Part shown: one piece after another, positions 34,290 through 43,231 of the stretch | Numbering within the stretch: the stretch's first letter is position 1 | How the letters are laid out: each line of letters begins with the position of its first letter | Source of the DNA: Nitrospirillum viridazoti | Lineage (GTDB): Bacteria > Pseudomonadota > Alphaproteobacteria > Azospirillales > Azospirillaceae | Assembly: GCF_007827975.1 (NCBI RefSeq) | Contig: NZ_VITT01000002.1 | DNA length: 64,000 bases | Strand: one strand, 5' to 3' | Program-made: the position numbers and the translations under genes | Notes under the pieces: model-generated | What the model was told of the DNA's origin: nothing | Seen by the model: only the letters and a program-made list of their open reading frames with translations | Database searches by the model: none

Positions 34290-36983
34290 ATGAAGCGTAC
34301 GTTGATGGGGCTCGCCCAAGGTGTCGCGTGCTGCGCCCTGCTGCATGCCACGGTAGGCACGGCCTTCGCCCAGCAGGCGGCGACCCCGGCCACCGACGAC
34401 CAGGGCCTGGAAGATATCGTGGTCACGGGCATCAAGCGCTCCCTGCAGGTGGCCACCGAGATCAAGCGCAATTCGGTCAACGTCGTCGACAGCATCGCCA
34501 GTGAAGACCTGGGCAAGATGCCGGACCAGAACGTGGCCGAATCCCTGCAGCGCATCACCGGTGTCGCCATCGACCGCAACCGTGGCGACGGTCAGTTCAT
34601 CTCGGTCCGCGGCCTGGGGCCCCAGTTCAACACCGTCACCCTGAACGGCCGCACCCTGGCCACGGAAAACGTGGGCCGTGAGTTCAGCTTCGATGTCCTG
34701 CCCTCCGAACTGATTTCCGGCGCCGACGTCTACAAGAGCCCCAGCGCCAACATCAACGGCGCCTCCATCGGCGCCACAGTGAACATCCGCACGGTGCGCC
34801 CGCTGGAGCAGAAGCAGGACCTGGTGGTGGCCGGCAGCGCCCGCGCGCTGTATGGCGAGCTGGCGGACAGCACCAACCCCTCGCTGTCCGGCGTCGTCAG
34901 CTGGCACAATCCGGAATCGACCTTCGGTGTGGCGCTGGTGGCCTCTTACGAGAAGCGCGACAGCCGCGACGATGAATTCGACATCGGCGCCGGCCATGTG
35001 AAGCGCGGCAACGTCGACCCCACCGACTATTGGTACGGCCGCACCGCCCCCGGCGTGGGCAGCTTCACCGGCGTGGACATGCCGTCCAACCTGTCGCCCT
35101 TCTTCTATGAGACGTCGCGCAAGCGCACGGGCCTGAACGGCACCGTCCAGTACCAGCCGAACGACAACCTGACGTTCACGCTGGACGGCTTCTATACCAA
35201 GATGGACCAGATCGACCAGTCGCAGGGCCTGGCCTACGACTTCTCCTCCGGCACGCTGGTCGACCAAGTGGTCAAGAACGGCTCCGCCGTCTATCAGAAG
35301 ATCGTCGGCGGCACGGTGGACCAGATCGTCACCTACACCCCGCGCCTGACCGAAACCTACCTGGTGGGCCTGAACACCGCCTGGCACAAGGACGCCTTCA
35401 AGCTGGTGTTCGACGCCTCCACCTCGCAGGCGACGCGGGACGGCAAGGAAGACAGCATTTTCTCCACCATCCGCCGCCGCGACATGACCATGACGTTCGA
35501 CCGGCGCAACGGCAGCCCGATCTACGACTATAACTTCACCTCGCCCACCATTCCCAACGTCGCGACCGACGTGAACCATGTCGGGGCCCACTACAACCTG
35601 TGGGGTGGCACCGACTACAAGGATGAGGTCAATGAGGCGAAGCTGGACGGCACCTGGGATCCGGGCGGCGGCGTCTCCATCTCCGTCGGCGCGTCGCACC
35701 AGGAACGCACCAAGACGGCGGATGCCATCAGCCAGCCGGGTTCCGTGGCCTGCGCCTATTGCGGCGGCTCGGTGCTGCTGCCGTCGTCGCTGTTCACGCC
35801 GACGACCATGGACTTCTTCTCCAAGTACAAGAGCGACAACATCGTCCGCAATTGGATCACCTATGATCCCAAGGCGATGGTGAACTACCTGATGTCCCGG
35901 CCGGAGGGCATCTACACCGCCCCCGTGGCCGACCCGGCCGCCAGCTCCCGCGTGAAGGAGAAGGTGAACCTGGGCTACATCATGTTCGACCTGAAGACGG
36001 AAATCGGCGGCCTGCCCCTGTCCGTCAACACCGGCGTGCGTATCGAGGACACGACGTACACCAGCGCCGGTGCCGCGCAGACCGTGCTGAGCGCCAGGCC
36101 CAACGGCCTGGGCCAGAACCTCATCGTCCTGTCGGATGTCCAGCCCATCAGCTTCAGCGGCCACTACACCGACGTCCTGCCGTCGCTGAACGTCAAGCTG
36201 GACCTGACCGACGACCTGGTGGCCCGCTTCGCCACCTCCCGCGTCATGACCCGCCCGACCCTGTCCGACCTGTCGCCGGCCCAGACCATCCTGTCCAACC
36301 CGGGCAACGAGCAGATCACCAAGGGCAACCCCGACCTGAACCCCTTCCGCGCCTCACAGGCGGAATTCGGCCTGGAATGGTATTTCCAGCCCCTGTCCAT
36401 GCTGTCGGCCGCGATGTTCTACAAGAACATCGACAGCTTCGTGGCCCAGGCCACGACGCCGCAGAAGGTGGACCAGGTGGTGTTCCAGGTGACCCAGCCC
36501 ACCAACGGCAAGGGCGCCACGGTGAAGGGGCTGGAGGTCGGCTACCGCCAGGTGTTCAACATGCTGCCGGGGCCGTTCGACGGCCTGGGTGGGCAGGCCA
36601 GCTTCACCTACGTGGAAAGCGACGCCAAGTACGCCAACGTGGTCAGCGGCGCCAGCTATGGCCTGCAAGGTCTGTCCAAATACTCCTACAGCTTGGTCGC
36701 CTTCTATGAAAAGCACGGCATCCAGGCCCGCCTGGCCTACACCTGGCGTGACAAGTTCCTGCAGGTGGCCAGCGGCCGCAACGGCGATCCGGAATATTTC
36801 GACGCCTACGGCCAGTTGGACGCCAGCCTGTCTTACGACCTGACGGAGAACATCTCCCTCACCCTGGAAGGCCTGAACCTGACGGACGAGAACGAGTTCA
36901 TCTACTCCACCACGCCCGACCGCACCAAAGAGTACCGCACCACCGGCCGCCGCTTCGCCGCCGGCGTGCGCGTGAAGTTCTGA
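34290..36983 (+). CDS. TonB-dependent receptor (TIGR01782-like), copy 2
   Basis: The 897-residue receptor has a signal peptide (GVACCALLHATVGTAFAQ). Its plug contains LEDIVVTGIKRSLQVATEIK, MPDQNVAESLQRITGVAI, SVRGLGPQFNTVTLNG and LISGADVYKSPSANI. The barrel ends KEYRTTGRRFAAGVRVKF with a terminal phenylalanine. AGGGAGAGGACG precedes ATG 34290. It is related to, but clearly diverged from, the receptor at 30030-33161. There is no N-terminal signalling domain. Its likely role is import of an oligosaccharide for the downstream 6-deoxy-sugar pathway, which is inferred. Confidence 0.93.
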   Translation: MKRTLMGLAQGVACCALLHATVGTAFAQQAATPATDDQGLEDIVVTGIKRSLQVATEIKRNSVNVVDSIASEDLGKMPDQNVAESLQRITGVAIDRNRGDGQFISVRGLGPQFNTVTLNGRTLATENVGREFSFDVLPSELISGADVYKSPSANINGASIGATVNIRTVRPLEQKQDLVVAGSARALYGELADSTNPSLSGVVSWHNPESTFGVALVASYEKRDSRDDEFDIGAGHVKRGNVDPTDYWYGRTAPGVGSFTGVDMPSNLSPFFYETSRKRTGLNGTVQYQPNDNLTFTLDGFYTKMDQIDQSQGLAYDFSSGTLVDQVVKNGSAVYQKIVGGTVDQIVTYTPRLTETYLVGLNTAWHKDAFKLVFDASTSQATRDGKEDSIFSTIRRRDMTMTFDRRNGSPIYDYNFTSPTIPNVATDVNHVGAHYNLWGGTDYKDEVNEAKLDGTWDPGGGVSISVGASHQERTKTADAISQPGSVACAYCGGSVLLPSSLFTPTTMDFFSKYKSDNIVRNWITYDPKAMVNYLMSRPEGIYTAPVADPAASSRVKEKVNLGYIMFDLKTEIGGLPLSVNTGVRIEDTTYTSAGAAQTVLSARPNGLGQNLIVLSDVQPISFSGHYTDVLPSLNVKLDLTDDLVARFATSRVMTRPTLSDLSPAQTILSNPGNEQITKGNPDLNPFRASQAEFGLEWYFQPLSMLSAAMFYKNIDSFVAQATTPQKVDQVVFQVTQPTNGKGATVKGLEVGYRQVFNMLPGPFDGLGGQASFTYVESDAKYANVVSGASYGLQGLSKYSYSLVAFYEKHGIQARLAYTWRDKFLQVASGRNGDPEYFDAYGQLDASLSYDLTENISLTLEGLNLTDENEFIYSTTPDRTKEYRTTGRRFAAGVRVKF

Positions 36984-37020
36984 GGTCCTGGTTCCACCCG
37001 CCCATTCCCTCCACCAACCT

Positions 37021-37060
37021 CCCACCCCCCATCCCGGCAACGGGGTGGGGTTCTTTTTTG
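37021..37060 (+). terminator. Rho-independent terminator after TonB receptor 2
   Basis: CCCACCCC (37021-37028) pairs with GGGGTGGG (37042-37049), and TTCTTTTTT follows. It ends the TonB receptor 2 transcript 38 bases after the stop codon. Confidence 0.85.
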
Positions 37061-37150
37061 GGGAAAGGGTCGGCGTTGAGAGGACGCACGTCGCTTGAAT
37101 GGGCGGTTCAATCTGGACCGCTCACGTTTCGTGATGGAAAAGACCCCCCC

Positions 37151-38281
37151 TCACGCCAGGATCGACCGGTCGATCTCCCCCACGCCGCGCACGCCGGTGA
37201 GGGCCATGGCGACCTTCATTTCCTTGGCGTAGATCTCCAGCAGTTGGGTGACGCCGGCCTCGCCGCGCGCGGCCATGGCGTAGAGCCAGGCGCGGCCCAG
37301 CAGGACGCCCTTGGCGCCCAGGGCCAGCATGCGCACCACGTCCAGGCCGGAGCGGACGCCGCCGTCGGCCAGCACGGTCAGGCGGTCGCCGACCGCGTCG
37401 GCGATGGCGGGCAGGGCCTTGGCCGAGGACAGCACGCCGTCCAGCTGCCGGCCGCCGTGGTTGGAGACGACGATGCCGTCGGCGCCGATGTCGGCGGCCG
37501 CACGGGCGTCGTCGGGGTCCAGGATGCCCTTGATGATCAGGGGGCCGTCCCAGCCCTGGCGGATCCACTCCAAATCCTGCCAGCAGATGGACGGGTCGAA
37601 GTTGGAGCCCAGCCAGCCCATGTAGTCGTTCAGGCCGCTCTTGTCGCCCAGCACCGGTTCCAGATTGCCCAGCCGGTGGGGGCGGCCATGCAGGCCCACG
37701 TCCCAGGCCCAGGCGGGCTTGGCCACGGCCTGCAGCATGCGGCGCAGTGGCGCGTTAGGGCCGGACATGCCGGAATGGGCGTCGCGGTAGCGGGTGCCGG
37801 GCACCGGCATGTCCACCGTGAACACCAGGGCCTTGGCCCCCAGCGCCTTGGCGTTGGCCAGCAGCTCGCGCATGAAGCCGCGGTCGCGGATGACGTAGAG
37901 CTGGAACCACAGCGGCCCGTCCGTGCCCGCCGCCACCTCCGCCAATGAGCAGATGGAGACGGTGGACAGGCAGAAGGGCAGGCCCGCCCGGTTGGCGGCG
38001 CGGGCCGCCTGCACCTCCCCACGCCGGCGGAACATGCCGGCGATGCCGACCGGCCCCAGGGCCACGGGCATGGCGACGTCCTGCCCGAACAGGCGGGTGC
38101 CCAGCGTGATGTCGGCCACGTTCTTCAGCACGCGCTGGCGCAGCGCCACGTCGGCGAGATCGTCGACGTTGCGGCGCATCGTCTGCTCCGTCCCCGCACC
38201 GCCATCGGCATAGTCGAACAGGAAGCGGGGGAGGCGGCGCCTGGCCGCCTCCCGGAAATCACGCGGAGAGGAAATGATCAT
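37151..38281 (-). CDS. lldD: L-lactate dehydrogenase (FMN-dependent alpha-hydroxy-acid oxidase family)
   Basis: The 376-residue enzyme has the full flavin family pattern: FDYADGGAGTEQTMRRN (about 22-38), ALGPVGIAGMF, FQLYVIRDRG, LIIKGILDPDDAR with K251, and the active-site SNHGGRQLDG with H275 and R278. VLADGGVRSG follows. It oxidises L-lactate to pyruvate with electrons to the respiratory chain. It lies downstream of SDR, aldo-keto reductase and hydrolase genes. A 2,4-diketo-3-deoxy-sugar-acid hydrolase yields pyruvate plus L-lactate, so this gene fits the final step. A repeat-bearing gap of 211 bases separates it from the SDR gene. Confidence 0.9.
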   Translation of the reverse strand: MIISSPRDFREAARRRLPRFLFDYADGGAGTEQTMRRNVDDLADVALRQRVLKNVADITLGTRLFGQDVAMPVALGPVGIAGMFRRRGEVQAARAANRAGLPFCLSTVSICSLAEVAAGTDGPLWFQLYVIRDRGFMRELLANAKALGAKALVFTVDMPVPGTRYRDAHSGMSGPNAPLRRMLQAVAKPAWAWDVGLHGRPHRLGNLEPVLGDKSGLNDYMGWLGSNFDPSICWQDLEWIRQGWDGPLIIKGILDPDDARAAADIGADGIVVSNHGGRQLDGVLSSAKALPAIADAVGDRLTVLADGGVRSGLDVVRMLALGAKGVLLGRAWLYAMAARGEAGVTQLLEIYAKEMKVAMALTGVRGVGEIDRSILA

Positions 38282-38300
38282 GCGGGAGTCTCCATCTTGC

Positions 38301-38370
38301 CCTTTGATCGTGACCGATCAAAGGCCGCCCCTCAATCGCCGGGCGCGGCCATCCGGCCGGCCCATTGTCC
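38301..38370. repeat. Palindromic repeat element (copy 2)
   Basis: CCTTTGATCG (38301-38310) and CGATCAAAGG (38315-38324) form 10-base arms around TGAC. The following bases, CCCCTCAATCGCCGGGCG then CATCCG, match the minus-strand continuation of the element at 23678-23705. It lies between the lldD start and the SDR stop. Confidence 0.75.
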
Positions 38371-38492
38371 GGGTTTGGGGGCTTCCTCGATTTCCAATCC
38401 CCTGCGTTCCCCGGAAATCTCCGGCGGACGCGGTCGCGTCCTACAGTGGCATGGGAACCTCATGCCACTGGTATCGAACGTCGGCAGCGCCG

Positions 38493-39224
38493 TCAGGCGT
38501 TCGACCAGCCGCCGTCGATGACGTTGATCGTGCCGGTAGTGTAAGAGGAAAGGTCGGACGCGAGATAGAGCGCCAGTTCCGCGATCTCCTCCGGCCGGCC
38601 GATGCGGCCCATGGGCTGGCGGGCGACGAAGGCGGCGCGGGCGGCGTCGGCATCGCCCGTCGCGGCCAGCCGCTCATCCAGCGAGGGCGACTGCACCGTG
38701 CCGGGGCAGATGGCGTTGCAGCGGATGTTCCGGCCCACGAAGTCCACGGCGACCGACTTGGTCAGGCCGATGACGGCGGCCTTGGTCACGCCATAGGCGA
38801 AGCGGTTGGCCACGCCCAGGACCGAGCCCGCCACCGACGACATGTTGACGATGGAGCCGCCGCCGCGCGCGATTATGCCGGGCAGGAAGGCTTGGATCAT
38901 GCGGAAGGCCGCCTTGACGTTCAGGTCATAGGAGAAGTCCAGGTCCTTTTCCGCCGTCGTGGCCAGCGTGCCGGCGTGGACATAGCCGGCGCAGTTGAAC
39001 AGCACGTCGATACCGCCGATGTCTTCGGCCAATGCCTGGATGGCCGCGCCGTCCAGCAGGTTCAGGGTGCGGGTCTCCACGCCCGTCATGCTGGCCAGCG
39101 TTTCGGGGTTGATGTCCAGCGCGATGACCCGCGCGCCCTCGCGGGCGAACAGCTCGGCACTGGAGCGGCCGATGCCCTGGCCGGCGGCGGTGACGATGGC
39201 GGTCTTGCCTTCAAGGCGTCCCAT
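38493..39224 (-). CDS. SDR dehydrogenase, probable 2-keto-3-deoxy-L-fuconate dehydrogenase
   Basis: This is a classical SDR of 243 residues. It has cofactor motif TAAGQGIG (12-19), NCAG (77-80), a serine-containing SIVNMSSVAG strand, and Y144-xxx-K148 in YGVTK. It ends TGTINVIDGGWSN. ATG 39224 follows GAAGGAAA; eleven upstream in-frame codons are dropped. In the non-phosphorylative route an SDR of this type oxidises 2-keto-3-deoxy-L-fuconate (or -rhamnonate) to the 2,4-diketo acid. The neighbouring FAH-type hydrolase and lactate dehydrogenase support this. The exact stereochemistry cannot be read from sequence. Confidence 0.85.
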   Translation of the reverse strand: MGRLEGKTAIVTAAGQGIGRSSAELFAREGARVIALDINPETLASMTGVETRTLNLLDGAAIQALAEDIGGIDVLFNCAGYVHAGTLATTAEKDLDFSYDLNVKAAFRMIQAFLPGIIARGGGSIVNMSSVAGSVLGVANRFAYGVTKAAVIGLTKSVAVDFVGRNIRCNAICPGTVQSPSLDERLAATGDADAARAAFVARQPMGRIGRPEEIAELALYLASDLSSYTTGTINVIDGGWSNA

Positions 39225-39333
39225 GATGGTGTTTCCTTCAGGTGATATCGGCGGCATACCTCATGCCGCCGCAGGATGCGACCGCATCCGCCGCAGTTTT
39301 GCGGGGAAGTGTCAGCGGACTGGAGCGGCCTGA

Positions 39334-40341
39334 TTAAACAGGCACCGGCGCATCGGCGCGCAGCAGGCCCTGCTGTTTCAGGTCCGCCCACAGGGCGGCG
39401 GGGATGGGGTGGCGGACCAGGCTGACGGCCCGTTCCACCTGGCGCGGACTGTCCATGCCCGGGATGACGGAGGCCACCTGGCCGTGGGCCAGGGGGAATT
39501 GCAGGGCCGCCGCCGCGAGGGGCACGCCGTGGGCGTCGCATACCGCCTCGATGGCGGCCACGCGGGCCACGATGTCGGGCGGGGCCTGCTGATATTGGTA
39601 GTGGATGGGGCCGGGGCCCTTCACGCCGGTGGCCAGGATGCCGGAGTTGTAGGGGCCGCCGATGACGATGCTGACGCCGCGTTGCGCGCACAGCGGCAGG
39701 AACACGTCCAGCGACGACTGGTCCAGCAGGGTGTAGCGGCCGGCCAGCAGCATCAGGTCGTAATCGCCGTGGGCCAGCGCCTCGACGCAGACCTCCCACT
39801 CGTTCACGCCCAGGCCGATGGCGCCCACGGCCCCGCTGTCGCGCAGCTCCCGCAGTGCGCGGTAGCCGCCCGCCATGAACTGGCGGAACGTCTCCGCATG
39901 ATGGTCGCCGTGGGCGAAACGGCCGATGTCGTGGACATAGAGGATGTCGATGCGCTCCCGCCCCAGCCGTTGCAGGCTGGCCTCATAGGAGCGCATGACC
40001 GCGTCGTAGGAATAGTCGAAGCGGCTCTCGAACGGTTCCGGCGACACGAAACCCTGGCGTACCTGGGTCCGGTCGGCGTCCGGCACCGGGTCCAGCCGCC
40101 GGCCGACCTTGGTGGAGAAGATGAGCTTCCCCTCCGGGTCCAAGGCGGACAGGGCGCGGCCCAGCCGTTTCTCCGACAGGCCGAAGCCATAGTGCGGGGC
40201 CGTGTCCAGGTAGCGGATTCCGGCGTCCAGGGCCGACCGGATGGTGGCCTCGGCGTTCTCCTCCGGCATGGCGCGGTAGAGGTTGCCGATGGACGCCGCC
40301 CCGAAGCCGAGGGCGCCCAGCGATGATGGGTCGAACGGCAT
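39334..40341 (-). CDS. Aldo/keto reductase, probable L-fucose (D-threo-aldose) 1-dehydrogenase
   Basis: The 335-residue AKR has the catalytic tetrad D46 (YLDTAP), Y51 (HYGFG), K78 (STKVG) and H137 (YVHDIG). GFGAASIGNLYRAMPEENA near the N-terminus is typical of the D-threo-aldose 1-dehydrogenase/L-fucose dehydrogenase group. It would oxidise L-fucose to L-fucono-lactone with NAD(P)+. It lies two bases after the hydrolase gene in the same operon. Pyridoxal 4-dehydrogenase belongs to the same group, but the context favours a sugar substrate. Confidence 0.85.
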   Translation of the reverse strand: MPFDPSSLGALGFGAASIGNLYRAMPEENAEATIRSALDAGIRYLDTAPHYGFGLSEKRLGRALSALDPEGKLIFSTKVGRRLDPVPDADRTQVRQGFVSPEPFESRFDYSYDAVMRSYEASLQRLGRERIDILYVHDIGRFAHGDHHAETFRQFMAGGYRALRELRDSGAVGAIGLGVNEWEVCVEALAHGDYDLMLLAGRYTLLDQSSLDVFLPLCAQRGVSIVIGGPYNSGILATGVKGPGPIHYQYQQAPPDIVARVAAIEAVCDAHGVPLAAAALQFPLAHGQVASVIPGMDSPRQVERAVSLVRHPIPAALWADLKQQGLLRADAPVPV

Positions 40342-40343
40342 GC

Positions 40344-41231
40344 TTACTCTGCCGTGCTCTGGGCCACCGTATTCTGGGCCACCGCGCTCCAGGCCACGGT
40401 GCGCTGGTGCTGCGTGCCCAGGCCGTCGATGCCCAGCTCGATCACGTCGCCGGGCTTGAGATAGGTGGGCGGGGTCTGGCCCAGGCCCACGCCGGCGGGG
40501 GTGCCCGTGCTGATGACGTCACCCGGCATCAGGGTCATGTAGCGGCTGATGTAGCTGACCAGGTGGGCCACGCCGAACACCATCTCCGCCGAGGTGCCGT
40601 TCTGGTAGCGGTGGCCGTTGACCGTCAGCCACATGCCCAGGGCCTGTGGGTCCGGAATGTCGTCCTTGGTCGCCAGGAAGGGGCCGATGGGGCCGAAGGT
40701 GTCGCAGCTCTTGCCCTTCAGCCACTGGCCGCCATGCTCCAGCTGGAATTCGCGTTCCGACAGGTCGTTGATCAGGACATAGCCGGCCACGTGGTCCAGC
40801 GCCTTTTCCAGCGGCACATGGCGGGCGGTGTCGCCGATGACCACGCCCAGCTCCACCTCCCAATCCGTCTTCACCGAGCCGTAGGGGATGACGACGTCGT
40901 CGTTGGGGCCGCAGATGGCGGTGGTGGCCTTCATGAAGATGATGGGCTGGTTGGGCAGGGGCAGCTTGGATTCCGCCGCATGGTCGCGGAAGTTCAGGCC
41001 CACGCAGATCATCTTGCCCACGCGCCCGATGGCCGGCCCGATGCGCTGGCCCGCCGGCAGGGCGGGCAGCGTGGCGGGATCGATGGCGGCCAGCCGCGCC
41101 AGGCCGGCGCTGGTCAGCACGTCGCCGGCGATGTCGTCGACGATGCCGGTCAGGTCGCGCGGGGCGCCCTGGGCATCCAGCAGGGCGGGGCGTTCATGGC
41201 CGGGGGCGCCGTAACGGGCCAGTTTCATCAC
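40344..41231 (-). CDS. FAH-family hydrolase, probable 2,4-diketo-3-deoxy-L-fuconate hydrolase
   Basis: This 295-residue protein belongs to the fumarylacetoacetate hydrolase family. The metal ligands are visible as E125 and E127 (DWEVELGVVIG) and D156 (LINDLSEREFQ). Other marks are ICVGLNFRDHAAES (about 75-88), IIFMKATTAICGP, and DVISTGTPAGVG near the C-terminus. In the fucose/rhamnose pathway this family cleaves the 2,4-diketo-3-deoxy acid to pyruvate and L-lactate. It is the first gene of a minus-strand operon whose promoter carries a GntR-type motif at 41265-41280. Confidence 0.88.
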   Translation of the reverse strand: MMKLARYGAPGHERPALLDAQGAPRDLTGIVDDIAGDVLTSAGLARLAAIDPATLPALPAGQRIGPAIGRVGKMICVGLNFRDHAAESKLPLPNQPIIFMKATTAICGPNDDVVIPYGSVKTDWEVELGVVIGDTARHVPLEKALDHVAGYVLINDLSEREFQLEHGGQWLKGKSCDTFGPIGPFLATKDDIPDPQALGMWLTVNGHRYQNGTSAEMVFGVAHLVSYISRYMTLMPGDVISTGTPAGVGLGQTPPTYLKPGDVIELGIDGLGTQHQRTVAWSAVAQNTVAQSTAE

Positions 41232-41264
41232 GTATCCATTCGGTTGAGACGGTTGAGTCGCAAC

Positions 41265-41280
41265 TGATATATTAGATACG
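41265..41280. promoter_or_regulatory. Shared GntR-regulon motif, site 1
   Basis: TGATATATTAGATACG matches the consensus TGAYATNTNAGATAYS seen at 42041 and 48049. It lies 34 bases upstream of the FAH hydrolase ATG, in the gap before the GntR gene. Confidence 0.55.
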
Positions 41281-41314
41281 TCATTTCATATGTCAACGAC
41301 GCGCGACCGCCGGC

Positions 41315-42025
41315 TCAGAACATGCCCAGGATGCGTTGCAGGGCCGCCTGGAAGTGCACGGTCAGCGCCGCCTCCGCCCGGTCGCCGTCGCGGTCGGTGC
41401 AGGCCCTCAGCACCTCGATATGCTCATTCAGGGTGCGCAGGGCCAGCGGCTGGGTGATCAGCCGTTCCAGCCGGATCAGGGTGACGTAGTTCTTCAGGCG
41501 GCGGGCCGTCGTCTCGATCAGCGGGTTGCGCAGGCAGGCGATCATGGCGCCGTGGAAACGCTGCTCCAGCCCCTCCAGCGTCTGGGTCAGGGCGGGGGTC
41601 AGGCCGTCCTTCTCTATGGTGGCGATCAGCGCCTGGTGGTCGGCCAACAGGGCCGCGATTTCCGCCGCGTCGCCGGTTTCCGCATAGGTGCGGGCGGCCG
41701 CGCGCTCTATGATGGAGCGGAACTGATAGGTGGATCGGGCGAATTCGAAGTCCGGCTTCAGGAACTGGATGCCGGAGCGGGGATGGATGGTCAGCACCCC
41801 TTCCGCCTCCAGCACGCGCAGCGCGTCACGCAAGGGCTGCACCGGGATGCCCAGCAGCTGCACCAGGTCATTCTGCGACACGAAGGCGCCGGCCGGCACC
41901 TTGCGGGCGAACAGCCCTTCCAGGATGGCGCTGTAGGCGATCTCACTCAGGCGCTTGCCCTCCGGGGCACTGCCGGTGTCCTCGATCGCCGCGTTTGCCG
42001 CTTGCTTTTTGCGTGCCGCTGCCAT
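41315..42025 (-). CDS. GntR-family regulator (FadR/FCD subfamily)
   Basis: The 236-residue regulator has an N-terminal winged helix (LSEIAYSAILEGLFARKVPAG, then QNDLVQLLGIPVQPLRDALRVLEAEGVL, about 26-78). A helical FCD-like ligand domain follows (YQFRSIIERAAARTYAE; HGAMIACLRNPLI; LNEHIEVLRACTDRDGDRAEAAL). It is divergent from the dehydratase gene. A perfect 20-base palindrome lies in the 53-base gap between them. Repression of the pathway, relieved by a sugar-acid intermediate, is the usual mode for this subfamily. Confidence 0.9.
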   Translation of the reverse strand: MAAARKKQAANAAIEDTGSAPEGKRLSEIAYSAILEGLFARKVPAGAFVSQNDLVQLLGIPVQPLRDALRVLEAEGVLTIHPRSGIQFLKPDFEFARSTYQFRSIIERAAARTYAETGDAAEIAALLADHQALIATIEKDGLTPALTQTLEGLEQRFHGAMIACLRNPLIETTARRLKNYVTLIRLERLITQPLALRTLNEHIEVLRACTDRDGDRAEAALTVHFQAALQRILGMF

Positions 42026-42040
42026 ATCTAATTCGTGTCC

Positions 42041-42066
42041 TGATATTTCAGATATCGATATCTGAA
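42041..42066. promoter_or_regulatory. GntR-regulon motif, site 2, with perfect palindrome
   Basis: TGATATTTCAGATATC (42041-42056) matches the shared motif and overlaps TTCAGATATCGATATCTGAA (42047-42066), a perfect 20-base palindrome. It sits 13-38 bases before the dehydratase ATG and 16-41 bases before the GntR ATG. It could control both. Confidence 0.7.
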
Positions 42067-42078
42067 TAGAGTGTAGCG

Positions 42079-43227
42079 GTGAAAATGCAGATCGTCGACT
42101 TCCGCATCACACGATTCCAGTTTGCCCGAGATCGGGTCATCGGGGATAGCCAAGTCCGTACCGATGACGTTCATGTCGCAGCCCTGGAACTGGTCGGTTC
42201 CGATGGCTCGGCGGGCCTGGGATTCGTCCAGTCGCTGTTCTTCCCCCTGCCGGAGGAGGCGGAGATCATCCGCGTCTTCCAGTCGGAGGTATGGCCCGGG
42301 CTGGAGGGGCAGCAGTCCGGCGCCCTGGCCCATCGGGTGACCCGGCCGCGCGGCGGCATCGCCCGGCGCTACACCCTGCCGTTCGAGGAGGCGTTGCAGC
42401 AGGCCGTCTGGGATCTGTTCGCCAAGTCGGTGGGCCTGCCGCTGTGGCGGCTGCTGGGTGCGCGCAAGCAGAAGGTGCGCGCCTATGCTTCCGGCCTGGA
42501 TTTCCACCTGGACGATGGGGCGTTCCAGGCCCTGTTCGCCCATGCCGCGTCCGAGGGCTTCACCGCCTTCAAGATCAAGGTGGGCCATCCGGAGATCGGG
42601 CGCGACATCCACCGCCTGGATCTGCTGAAGCAGGCCGTGGGGCCTGACGCCACCGTGATGGTGGACGCCAACGAGGCCTGGTCGCCCAAGCAGGCCATCC
42701 TGAACCTGGAGCTGATGCGCAAGGCCGGGCACGAGATCTTCTGGCTGGAGGATCCCATCCAGCGCAACGATTTCGACGGCCTGCGCCTGCTGCGCCAGAC
42801 GGCCGGCCGCACCCTGATCAACAGCGGCGAATATCTGGACGTGTCGGGCAAGCGGGCGCTGATCGAGGCGGGCGGGGCCGACATGCTGAACGTCCACGGC
42901 CACGTCACCGACGTCATGCGCATCGGTTGGCTGGCGGCGGAGAAGGTGGTGCCGGTGACTTTGGGCAACTCCTTCCTGGAGGTAGGCGTCAACATGGCCT
43001 TGGCCCTGCCGGAGGTCGAGTGGCTGGAATACTCCTACCAAAACTTCGACCATCTGGTGGAGGAGAGCTACCGCCTGGAGGACGGCTACATTTACGGCCG
43101 GGAGGCGCCGGGCCACGGCCTGGTGCTGAGCGAGGAGGCGCGGCGCGTCTGGCGCCGGCCGGCCATCCTGGCCCGCGCCGACCTGGGCGCCGCCCCGCCG
43201 CAAGTTCGCCTGGCGCGCGCTGGATAA
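42079..43227 (+). CDS. Enolase-superfamily sugar-acid dehydratase (MR/MLE type)
   Basis: The 382-residue protein has the mandelate-racemase fold. A K165-x-K167 pair (FKIKVG) is the base motif. Metal ligands are D196 (MVDANEAW), E224 (WLEDP) and E251 (NSGEYL). H273 or H275 (NVHGHVTD) and E301 lie in the C-terminal part. It would dehydrate an L-sugar acid such as L-fuconate or L-rhamnonate to the 2-keto-3-deoxy acid. Characterised L-fuconate dehydratases are usually longer (about 430-440 residues), so the exact substrate is open. It starts the plus-strand operon, four bases before the lactonase gene. Confidence 0.85.
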   Translation: MKMQIVDFRITRFQFARDRVIGDSQVRTDDVHVAALELVGSDGSAGLGFVQSLFFPLPEEAEIIRVFQSEVWPGLEGQQSGALAHRVTRPRGGIARRYTLPFEEALQQAVWDLFAKSVGLPLWRLLGARKQKVRAYASGLDFHLDDGAFQALFAHAASEGFTAFKIKVGHPEIGRDIHRLDLLKQAVGPDATVMVDANEAWSPKQAILNLELMRKAGHEIFWLEDPIQRNDFDGLRLLRQTAGRTLINSGEYLDVSGKRALIEAGGADMLNVHGHVTDVMRIGWLAAEKVVPVTLGNSFLEVGVNMALALPEVEWLEYSYQNFDHLVEESYRLEDGYIYGREAPGHGLVLSEEARRVWRRPAILARADLGAAPPQVRLARAG

Positions 43228-43231
43228 GCCC

